Part shown: one piece after another, positions 1 to 6,500 of the stretch
Position numbering within the stretch: position 1 is the stretch's first letter
How the letters are laid out: every line of letters starts with the position of its first letter
Source of the DNA: Lachnospiraceae bacterium UBA1766
Lineage (GTDB): Bacteria > Bacillota > Clostridia > Lachnospirales > Lachnospiraceae
Assembly: GCA_002314715.1 (NCBI GenBank)
Contig: DCGY01000002.1
Coordinates: 76,022 to 100,505, forward strand
Direction: 5' to 3'
Length of the DNA stretch: 24,484 bases
Program-made: the position numbers and the translations under genes
Notes under the pieces: generated by a model
Told to the model about the DNA's origin: nothing
The model's database searches: none
Seen by the model: the letters and a program-made list of their open reading frames with translations, nothing else

Positions 1-239
<239 letters not shown>

Positions 240-268
240 ATTATACCATAAGAAAACCCCTTTTGCAA
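240..268 (-). promoter_or_regulatory. Housekeeping (sigma-A type) promoter of rpsB
   Basis: On the minus strand, TTGCAA (263-268) is followed after exactly 17 bases by a perfect TATAAT (240-245) preceded by TGG, an extended -10. The expected start is near 233, upstream of the rpsB leader. The -35 box lies in the apical part of the flagellar operon terminator (250-279), and the spacer is largely the descending arm of that hairpin. This lets the ribosomal gene be transcribed independently of the flagellar operon. Confidence 0.8.
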
Positions 269-279
269 GGGGTTTTCTT
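250..279 (-). terminator. Intrinsic terminator at the end of the fla/che operon
   Basis: A perfect 13-bp stem (250-262 with 267-279) closes a 4-base loop. The core is AAAACCCC paired with GGGGTTTT, and the 3' arm supplies the U-rich tract. It starts at the stop codon of the last operon gene (279-281). The A-rich 5' arm and T-rich 3' arm make it usable in both directions. The same DNA carries the rpsB -35 element. Confidence 0.75.
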
Positions 280-992
280 TACTTTCCTGTAATAATTTTC
301 GCAATTTCTTCCTCTGTACTTCCCATGGGAATATCAAAGGTTCCCACCCGAATATACCAGTCATATTTATTTTGACATAAGAACCTATCATAGGCTGTTG
401 CATCGGCTACCAAACCGGCCTGGAAAAGCTTTTTGCTGACGCTTACGGAGGTATCTCCGCCCACTACCACGATTCGTACCGCTTCACCGGTTTCCACCGC
501 AGAACTGCTTTCCTGTGTACTTTCCTCTACCGAAGAGGTTTGCTGCTCACTCCTCTCCGAAGAAGCGGTTTCCTGTGTTTGTGTTTCTTCCCGGGATACC
601 TGTTGCGATTCACTGGTCTGTGTAGATTCCTGTGCCTCTGTAGTTTCCTGTGTTTCGTTGGTCTCCACAGCTTCTGTGGATTCCTTTGACTCCAAAGACT
701 CCCGGGTCTGATCCTCTGTCATCTGTGTTTGACTCTCGTTGGTTTCCCCGGCTTCCACACTTGATTCCTTCTTTTCAGAGGATTCCGTTTGGCTGCTTTC
801 CGTTTCTTGGGAGGTTTCCTTCTTTTCCTGCAAATCTGCCAGGCTTAAGGAACCGGCCTCTGTCATACCCAGCTGCTTTGCTCTTTGAATTACTTCATCG
901 TCTGTCATGGACTGTTTCCCTGACAGGGTAAGAATCAGGGCGGTAACAAAAATTCCAAGGCCCAAAGTTCTCAAATAATATTTCAACTTCAT
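279..992 (-). CDS. Membrane-anchored Ser/Thr/Glu-rich protein with MltG/YceG-like LysM subdomain, no catalytic domain
   Basis: The protein has 237 residues from the ATG at 992; an in-frame GTG at 1001 is less likely because it falls in the ribosome binding site. Residues 5-24 form one N-terminal membrane segment. A short segment (28-56) is followed by about 110 residues rich in Ser, Thr, Glu and Gln (57-170) that must be disordered and extracytoplasmic. The C-terminal 65 residues (171-237) follow the pattern of the LysM-like N-terminal subdomain of the endolytic transglycosylase MltG/YceG: a V-x-I start, an 'S-x-S-x-x-L-x-x-A-G-L-V' helix, then 'R-x-G-T-F-x-I-P-x-G-S-x-x-E-E-I'. The MltG catalytic domain with its glutamate is absent, so a peptidoglycan-binding role is more likely than cleavage. 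It is the last gene before the terminator; its link to flagella rests on position only. Confidence 0.72.
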   Translation of the reverse strand: MKLKYYLRTLGLGIFVTALILTLSGKQSMTDDEVIQRAKQLGMTEAGSLSLADLQEKKETSQETESSQTESSEKKESSVEAGETNESQTQMTEDQTRESLESKESTEAVETNETQETTEAQESTQTSESQQVSREETQTQETASSERSEQQTSSVEESTQESSSAVETGEAVRIVVVGGDTSVSVSKKLFQAGLVADATAYDRFLCQNKYDWYIRVGTFDIPMGSTEEEIAKIITGK

Positions 993-1031
993 ATTTTCCA
1001 CTCATTCATTCGCCAATAGCGAATCATCCGT

Positions 1032-1760
1032 CTATGCTTCATTTTTGTATAAATCAATGACCAGTTTTACTTCCCCTACGCCAAGGCCCAACTGTTTCGC
1101 AATGTCCACAGTGGGAACTCCCTGCCCGTATAATTCCAAAACCTTGTCATTGCTGTTTCTTCCGAAGGTAGGCGGTTTCCGTAAATGCTCCGGAAACTCT
1201 TCCGCTACATATCCCTCCACCACATTACTGTCCTGTGGATTGATCTGCGGCGCATCCAGTTGGGTAAAAACTTCCTCATTCTGCTCCTGTTGGGTGGTAA
1301 CAGCTTCCGGCGTTTTGCTCTGCATTGTGTTCACAAAAGCTTCCGCCTCACGGGTGCTTTCCACCACTTCCTTGGCTGCTTTGTTGGCCTCGCTGACCGT
1401 ATTTTTCAGATTTACATGTTTGTCGTTCAGCATGTCATACAGAAACATTACTTCATCATAATTTTTATTGATTTCCTTTAATACAATCTCCGAATATTCG
1501 CTTACTGCCATAATTTTTTCATTGGATAGTCTCTCCATGGAACGTTCCGTCTTCTCCATGGCATAGTTTACGGTCTCATCTACCAGCTCGTCCACATGAT
1601 TACGAACAGCTTCCATTTCCTCTGAAACCATTTTGCGAATTTCTTTTTTTGCCATCATCCTGGATTCCTGTGAAAGCTTCTCTTCTTTTTCCGGAATAAG
1701 AAAACTTACCACAAAAAGAACCGCACCAACCACCAATAAAATTATTTCTAACAAACTCAT
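1032..1760 (-). CDS. DUF6115-type membrane coiled-coil HTH protein, SwrB-like
   Basis: The 242 residues contain one N-terminal membrane helix (4-22), a long highly charged helical region (about 25-145) likely to form a coiled coil, a Gln/Pro-rich linker (150-200), and a compact C-terminal helix-turn-helix (about 205-238: KVLELYGQG, then VDIAKQLGLGVGEVKLVIDL). This matches the DUF6115 pattern. B. subtilis SwrB, which promotes flagellar export-gate activation and SigD-dependent motility, has the same plan (N-terminal membrane helix, C-terminal HTH-like end) and the same place between sigD and rpsB. I infer that this is its counterpart, but the protein is longer and homology cannot be proven by eye. 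The ribosome binding site before the ATG is weak. The cytoplasmic HTH may bind protein rather than DNA. Confidence 0.75.
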   Translation of the reverse strand: MSLLEIILLVVGAVLFVVSFLIPEKEEKLSQESRMMAKKEIRKMVSEEMEAVRNHVDELVDETVNYAMEKTERSMERLSNEKIMAVSEYSEIVLKEINKNYDEVMFLYDMLNDKHVNLKNTVSEANKAAKEVVESTREAEAFVNTMQSKTPEAVTTQQEQNEEVFTQLDAPQINPQDSNVVEGYVAEEFPEHLRKPPTFGRNSNDKVLELYGQGVPTVDIAKQLGLGVGEVKLVIDLYKNEA

Positions 1761-1779
1761 TTATTTCACTCACATTCTA

Positions 1780-2091
1780 TTAAATCTTCATATCGAAACC
1801 GGTTTGTTTTTTTACAACCACCTTTGCGACCTCCGATTTCTTCTTTCGATCGCCTCCACCGTTTCCGTTGTATTCATTTGAGCCTTTATCTCTGGCATCA
1901 AATTTGCGGTTCTGCCACTGGGCATTCTCACCGCTGACCACATCATGTGCCCGAACATCTTGATTTTTATCCATCTGCTTTCCGATTTGAGACTGGTCCA
2001 CAAAGGCTTTGGAATCCTCATTGTGCTTGATGGTGGAAAAATCCTGTGTTCTGGAAATCGTGGTTAATTCAATGGGACTAAAAGCCGCCAT
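1780..2091 (-). CDS. Small conserved-looking soluble protein of unknown function
   Basis: This 103-residue protein has no membrane segment or signal peptide. The N-terminal 45 residues look ordered and begin with an FSPIELTTISRTQDFSTIKH stretch. The C-terminal half is hydrophilic: an N/G/D-rich segment (about 66-80) and a Lys-rich tail (82-103). An AGGAG ribosome binding site lies 9 bases ahead of the ATG, and the gene is packed between fapA (22-base gap) and the SwrB-like gene (19-base gap), so it is a real operon member. I do not recognise a named family. Its position suggests a flagellar accessory role, but nothing in the sequence shows a reaction or a binding partner. Confidence 0.7.
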   Translation of the reverse strand: MAAFSPIELTTISRTQDFSTIKHNEDSKAFVDQSQIGKQMDKNQDVRAHDVVSGENAQWQNRKFDARDKGSNEYNGNGGGDRKKKSEVAKVVVKKQTGFDMKI

Positions 2092-2113
2092 TTCTCGTCA
2101 CTCCTTTTCCTTC

Positions 2114-3703
2114 CTATATAGGAAGCATTGTTACATCGCCGTCTTTTACACGGAATTTACAGTATTTGTATTCATTTTTAACGACCATGGATAACTCGCC
2201 GATGACAATGGTGGTGCCACTGGCTACGATTCCGTTCACTACCACCTCAGCGGACTTAATCTCACCGATTGCCTCGGAAAGCTTCTGCATGATAGCATTT
2301 TTTTGCTCCAGTTCTGCTTTCTTTGCTTCCAAAACCCTTGCAGTATCTTTTACATACTGAAGCTGCTCCTTTGTAAAGGAACCGCCTTTTTCCTTTTTCT
2401 GGGTGAAATTGGAAATAACCGGCTGACAGTTCATAATCACTTTCACAATTTCACTGATTTCCTTCTGAATTTGTACATAAGCCGCCTTCAGCTTCGGGTT
2501 AACCCCCACCTCTACAACCGTTGTGGCACCCATGGCATTTCCAAGCATTTTTACCTCAATCTTGTTGGTAGCCTGAATGTGTCCGCCGGCAATCAAGCCT
2601 TTTCGACCATCCACCACGACCTCTAGACCGGAAATGACCTCACTGTGAAGAATCGAATCACAATGTACATAACCGTCTGCTATTACCTTGGTGCTCTCCA
2701 GGAATTTTCCTACCACATTTCCGCCGGCATGCAGTTCTCCTTTGCCCATACCGCTCATGCCGCGGGCAAGGACAATGTTTCCTCCGGCTTGAATATAGGC
2801 ACCCTCTACGATACCGTTGACGATTACATTGCCTCCCGCCACGATACGCATGTTACTTACTACGTTTCCGTTTACCTGCACACTACCCTGATAATCAATG
2901 TTACCGGTAGACAAGTCCACATTTTCTACCACATACACGTCCGAAACAAAAACCTTTCCCTCAACCAGCTGAACATGGCCATCTACCATAGAGGTGATGG
3001 AAAGCTTGTCCTCGGATATTTCAATGTTATGTCCATACTTTAACATGGCACGACGCACATCTCTGGGCTTTAATCTGGTGCCCTTTACGTCCATACCGTA
3101 ATCACCGGGATCCTCGGGGATAATTTTAGCCAGCAAATCCCCCTTCTTTACATGATGAATCATATCCAGGTTAAAGTAATCCACGCTACCGTCTTCCAAT
3201 GCAACCGGTCTTGCGTGATTGTTTGTATCAAAATAATACTCTATTCTGGCATCGGTTCCATGTCTGGGTTCCTGTCCCTTTGCCACCACGATATCGGTAC
3301 AGTAAACCGGATTGCTTGTGCAATGTTTCTCCAAAACATCCATACAAGCACCGAATATCACGCCTCTTGCCTGTAAATCTCTGGTCAGCTCCGTAACCGA
3401 TGTTCGATTACCGGTAGAAGAAGGCGGATAAAAACGCATCACCGCAGACATCTTGTCCGGTGCAACCGAAAAAGCAAACTTTTCATCTACTCTGGGACAG
3501 ACAGTGGTTCCAAGGGGAATCACTACATCCTGCATGGCGGTAACTGCCTGATTAATCACCGGTAAATTATAGGGAATCTTCTCAAAATCCAGATAATTTG
3601 CCAGTTCCATTACATTCATAAGATTTCCGCCGTCCTGAGGTGGAATCAGATGTACTCCGAATCCCTCCGGACAAGTCACCAATTGAAAATAACCATTTCT
3701 CAT
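2114..3703 (-). CDS. fapA: FapA/DUF342 polymer-scaffold protein
   Basis: The protein has 529 residues and the architecture of the DUF342 ('flagellar assembly protein A') family. A mixed N-terminal domain (about 60-250, with HVKKGDLLAKIIPEDPGDYGMDVKG near 183-208) resembles the FapA N-terminal domain. A right-handed beta-helix-like run follows (about 255-400), built from short turns such as VNGNV, AGGNV, VNGIVEGAYIQAGGNI and AGGNVVG. A charged coiled-coil hairpin (about 403-482) precedes a final small beta cap. There is no signal peptide, so it is cytoplasmic. A GGAGG site lies 7 bases before the ATG, overlapping the end of the sigma-factor region. In Vibrio vulnificus a FapA was linked to flagellation through glucose signalling; the role in Clostridia is not settled. 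Family assignment is firm, function is not. Confidence 0.85.
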   Translation of the reverse strand: MRNGYFQLVTCPEGFGVHLIPPQDGGNLMNVMELANYLDFEKIPYNLPVINQAVTAMQDVVIPLGTTVCPRVDEKFAFSVAPDKMSAVMRFYPPSSTGNRTSVTELTRDLQARGVIFGACMDVLEKHCTSNPVYCTDIVVAKGQEPRHGTDARIEYYFDTNNHARPVALEDGSVDYFNLDMIHHVKKGDLLAKIIPEDPGDYGMDVKGTRLKPRDVRRAMLKYGHNIEISEDKLSITSMVDGHVQLVEGKVFVSDVYVVENVDLSTGNIDYQGSVQVNGNVVSNMRIVAGGNVIVNGIVEGAYIQAGGNIVLARGMSGMGKGELHAGGNVVGKFLESTKVIADGYVHCDSILHSEVISGLEVVVDGRKGLIAGGHIQATNKIEVKMLGNAMGATTVVEVGVNPKLKAAYVQIQKEISEIVKVIMNCQPVISNFTQKKEKGGSFTKEQLQYVKDTARVLEAKKAELEQKNAIMQKLSEAIGEIKSAEVVVNGIVASGTTIVIGELSMVVKNEYKYCKFRVKDGDVTMLPI

Positions 3704-3718
3704 TTGTATTCCTCCGGC

Positions 3719-4495
3719 TTAGCCGTTTCCTTCCAAAATACCCATATAATTTCCCATCTTCGTCTTCATTTTCTGAAGTGCCCTGGTATGTAGCTGGGAA
3801 ATTCTGGATTCCGATACTTCCAAAATATTGCTGATTTCCTTTAAGGTCAATTCTTCATAATAATATAAGGTTATTACCTTCTGCTCTTTTTCTGTAAGAA
3901 GCTCCAACGCCTCCTGCAGCATCCCGGCCAGTTCCTTTTTCTCGATACTTTCCTCCGGGCTGTCAAAGCGAGCCGCCGTGTTATGACCGCTGTCCTGGGA
4001 GACGTCACTTCCGGCTTCCATATATTCATTCAAAGATACCAGACCGGTGACCTTCATTTGAGACTGCCAGTCCAAATATTCGTCCGATGAAATGCCCAAC
4101 TTTGCGGCAATCTCCTCATCGGCGGCGCCTCTTCCGGTGTCCGTCTCAATTTCACGAATCACCGCATCAATCTTTTTCTGTCTCTGTCGAATGGTTCTGG
4201 GAATCCAGTCCATCTTACGAATCTGGTCCAAAATGGAGCCACGAATACGAAGACTGGCATAGGTTTCAAACTTGATTTCTTTTAAATAATCAAACTTATC
4301 GATTGCATCAATCAATCCAAAGATACCGTAGCTTACCAAATCATCATATTCCACATTGTATCCAAGATACATGCTGAGTCTTCCGGCAACCAGTTTCACA
4401 AGAGGCGCATATTCCAAAATTATCTTCTCACGAAGTTCCGGGGACTTTGAGGACGCATAATCTTCCAATAATTTCTTTCTTGCATTTTCGTCCAT
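3719..4495 (-). CDS. sigD: Flagellar RNA polymerase sigma factor (FliA/SigD/WhiG family)
   Basis: The 258 residues have the standard group-3 sigma layout. Region 2 (about 25-105) contains YDDLVSYGIFGLIDAIDKFD, then FETYASLRIRGSILDQIRKMDWIPR, the -10 recognition and core-binding block typical of FliA/SigD. Region 3 covers about 105-160. Region 4 (about 192-245) contains the -35-binding helix-turn-helix (LTLKEISNILEVSESRISQLHTRAL). An AGGAGG site is 5 bases from the ATG. It directs transcription of late genes such as flagellin and chemoreceptors and is normally held by the anti-sigma factor FlgM, which is not in this window. Like B. subtilis sigD it lies near the distal end of the fla/che operon, after cheD; here a small membrane-protein gene is in between. 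Confidence 0.95.
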   Translation of the reverse strand: MDENARKKLLEDYASSKSPELREKIILEYAPLVKLVAGRLSMYLGYNVEYDDLVSYGIFGLIDAIDKFDYLKEIKFETYASLRIRGSILDQIRKMDWIPRTIRQRQKKIDAVIREIETDTGRGAADEEIAAKLGISSDEYLDWQSQMKVTGLVSLNEYMEAGSDVSQDSGHNTAARFDSPEESIEKKELAGMLQEALELLTEKEQKVITLYYYEELTLKEISNILEVSESRISQLHTRALQKMKTKMGNYMGILEGNG

Positions 4496-4516
4496 AAGTT
4501 CCTCCTTCCCTGCCTA

Positions 4517-4795
4517 TTAGGCTTTTTGTTTTGCTACCGTCTCTGTTTTTTCCGCTGCCTCGGCAGCCTCCTGCTCCAACCTGGCTTTTTCTGCTTCCGC
4601 TGCCTTCTTTTCGTTTGCCTTCTCAAAGGTATCCAGTGTGTACTTCAGCACACTACCCAATACATAAAAGATAAGTAATACAACCAGCATGGAACCTACC
4701 TTGGTAATAATGGAACACCCTTTTAGATAAGTGATGAAACAGGTGACTGCTCCTGCTACCAGCATGAGCACCAAAGGTAAAAATTTTCTATTCAT
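4517..4795 (-). CDS. Small two-helix membrane protein of unknown function
   Basis: The 92-residue protein has two hydrophobic helices (about 5-24 and 33-54) separated by a short KGCS-containing loop, then a long Ala/Glu/Lys helix (58-92) that probably forms a cytoplasmic coiled coil. A GAGG ribosome binding site lies 7 bases before the ATG. It sits between cheD (38-base gap) and the sigma-factor gene (21-base gap), a place that is empty in the B. subtilis operon. It is not recognisable as a known chemotaxis or flagellar protein. The layout (hairpin anchor plus helical tail) would suit a membrane adaptor, but that is a guess. Confidence 0.7.
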   Translation of the reverse strand: MNRKFLPLVLMLVAGAVTCFITYLKGCSIITKVGSMLVVLLIFYVLGSVLKYTLDTFEKANEKKAAEAEKARLEQEAAEAAEKTETVAKQKA

Positions 4796-4833
4796 CGTAT
4801 ATCCTCTGTATAACGATTTATTAAAATCAAAAA

Positions 4834-5322
4834 CTAAATGTATGATTTATTCTTTCCAACCGCACATATTTCAAGTACACCGGTCTCCGGGTAATAAATA
4901 ATGGTTCTTCCATAATCCTTTCCCGTATCCTCTGCACGCACGGGAATACCCAGTTCCTTTAATTTTGCATGACACGCTTCCGCATTTCTCTCACCGATTT
5001 TCACCAGACTCGACTGGGTTTTAAAGGCAAACATAGAAGCACCGCCGGCCATTTTCGCTTCCATCCGGTTTCTTTTTGCCCCCAAAAACTCCATCTGTCG
5101 TACCAGCTCCACAATTGCCGTATCCGCAAATTTCGCAATATTCAGATTATCTCCTCGAATCGCAGTACTGTCCGGCAGCATTACATGTGCCATCCCTCCT
5201 ACACCCGCTACCGTGTCACGAATCACCACCCCGACACAGGAGCCAAGTCCCAAGGTTGTCAGCCCATCCGGGACTCTGCAGGTTTTCAGATCTGCCATTC
5301 CTACTTTGATAATTTCACTCAT
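4834..5322 (-). CDS. cheD: Chemoreceptor glutamine deamidase CheD
   Basis: CheD deamidates selected glutamines of methyl-accepting chemotaxis proteins and, in Bacillus-type systems, binds CheC and stimulates its CheY-P phosphatase activity. With the start at the ATG at 5322 (AAGGA site 7 bases upstream), the protein is 162 residues. The catalytic triad fits the family: T23 and C29 in LTTLGLGSCVGVVIRD and H46 in GGMAHVMLP, with the same T-C spacing as Thermotoga CheD. The C-terminal part (GERNAEA, then GRTIIYYPETG) is also typical. An earlier in-frame ATG at 5346 would overlap cheC by 11 bases but has its GGAG too close to be used well. cheC lies just upstream, as expected for the interacting pair. 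Confidence 0.95.
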   Translation of the reverse strand: MSEIIKVGMADLKTCRVPDGLTTLGLGSCVGVVIRDTVAGVGGMAHVMLPDSTAIRGDNLNIAKFADTAIVELVRQMEFLGAKRNRMEAKMAGGASMFAFKTQSSLVKIGERNAEACHAKLKELGIPVRAEDTGKDYGRTIIYYPETGVLEICAVGKNKSYI

Positions 5323-5335
5323 GGCATTTTCCTTT

Positions 5336-5989
5336 TTACTGAGCATTCTCCGTAATTGACATCAATTCGTCCATGGGCATGCCCAATGAACTGAGGATTT
5401 TCACGTAACTGGCCTCATCCGGCATTACGATAAAATAACCCTCCATTTCCACATCTTCCTTAAACTGGGTCTGAATCAACAGTAATTTATCGCTGTTTAG
5501 TCCCATTTCTACCGCAGGAACACTTAAAATCGCTCCTACCATATCCATTACCACCTGTGGCGGAGATAAGGAAATACATAAATTCGTCAAACTGGACAAC
5601 GCATTCAAATAGGCACCGCACACAATATTTCCAACTTCCTGCATAACGGAGTTTTTCATATTCTCTGTCTCTTCTTCCGACAAGGACATGCCTCCCAACA
5701 GCTGCTTCGCGATTGCGTCACCGGTTTCTTTGCCAATCAGGAAAAGCATACTTCCGCTTGCATCTCCCTCCAGGTTTAAGTAGATACCGAACATAATCTG
5801 ATCTTCTCCACCAACCAGGGAGCCAAAATCCTGTATATCCATCAGACGAACTTGTGGAATTTTCATATCAATTCTCTGATTCGTCATATAAGCCAAGGCG
5901 GTCATGGCATTACCTGCACCAATATTGCCCAATTCCTTTAACACGTCCTGGTATTTTTCCGTAAGGCTTTCAAGTTTTCCTTTTGCCAT
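5336..5989 (-). CDS. cheC: CheY-P phosphatase CheC
   Basis: CheC removes the phosphate from CheY-P and is the binding partner of CheD. The 217-residue protein has the two pseudo-symmetric signature motifs D/S-x3-E-x2-N: D15-E19-N22 in DVLKELGNIGAGNA and S114-E118-N121 in SVMQEVGNIVCGAYLNAL. Both motifs are complete, so both active sites should work. The length is close to B. subtilis CheC. An AAGGAG site precedes the ATG, overlapping the gap after cheW (12 bases). FliY of this operon carries a second copy of the same fold at the motor. Confidence 0.95.
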   Translation of the reverse strand: MAKGKLESLTEKYQDVLKELGNIGAGNAMTALAYMTNQRIDMKIPQVRLMDIQDFGSLVGGEDQIMFGIYLNLEGDASGSMLFLIGKETGDAIAKQLLGGMSLSEEETENMKNSVMQEVGNIVCGAYLNALSSLTNLCISLSPPQVVMDMVGAILSVPAVEMGLNSDKLLLIQTQFKEDVEMEGYFIVMPDEASYVKILSSLGMPMDELMSITENAQ

Positions 5990-6001
5990 GGGGACTCTCC
6001 T

Positions 6002-6487
6002 TTACGCCAAAGCTGTGGTAGCCTCTGCTTCCTCTAACGATACACAATTCATATTCAAGATAGAAATCAATTCATTCTGATACTTGCCCACACCGGTTAT
6101 ATTGCTAACCTTTCCTTCTTTGGTATCGAAGGAAATCTTTTCAATCATGTCGGAGGAAAGCGTTACAACCTCACGAACCTCATCTACCATTACTCCGGTA
6201 TTTCCTTCGTTTTCAAGTTTCAAAATAATAATTCTGGTGGCCTTATCAATTACATCATCCTCCAGCTCCATCTTCAGACGAAGACTTACGACCGGAACCA
6301 CTTCACCACGAAGATTGATAACGCCCTTAATATACGCCGGCACCTTGGGCACACGGGTCAATCGCTGCATACGCACGATATTTTCCACATATTTGATATC
6401 AATTCCAAAGAGCTCCGCACCAAGGCGAATCACAATATACTGTACATATTCTTCTTTTGCAACATTTGTTGTACTATTCTGTTCCAT
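6002..6487 (-). CDS. cheW: Chemotaxis coupling protein CheW
   Basis: CheW links chemoreceptors to the kinase CheA in the polar array. The 161 residues form a single CheW domain with the usual landmarks: YIVIRLGAELFGIDI near the start, the VPKVPAYIKGVINLRGEVVPV block (about 46-66, receptor- and CheA-contacting), and TGVMVDEVREVV near 97-108. It has no receiver domain, so it is not CheV. A GGGGG-type site lies about 8 bases ahead of the ATG. It is 13 bases downstream of cheA. Confidence 0.95.
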   Translation of the reverse strand: MEQNSTTNVAKEEYVQYIVIRLGAELFGIDIKYVENIVRMQRLTRVPKVPAYIKGVINLRGEVVPVVSLRLKMELEDDVIDKATRIIILKLENEGNTGVMVDEVREVVTLSSDMIEKISFDTKEGKVSNITGVGKYQNELISILNMNCVSLEEAEATTALA

Positions 6488-6500
6488 TGCTTCATCCCCC

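Noticed and set aside
433..711. Plus-strand Ser/Val/Cys-rich frame opposite the terminal operon gene
   Set aside because: It is the antisense of the Ser/Thr/Glu stalk codons, low complexity and without a ribosome binding site.
5323..5346. Upstream ATG of cheD overlapping the cheC stop
   Set aside because: The GGAG is only about one base from that ATG, whereas the ATG at 5322 has a well-spaced AAGGA and gives the normal CheD N-terminus.
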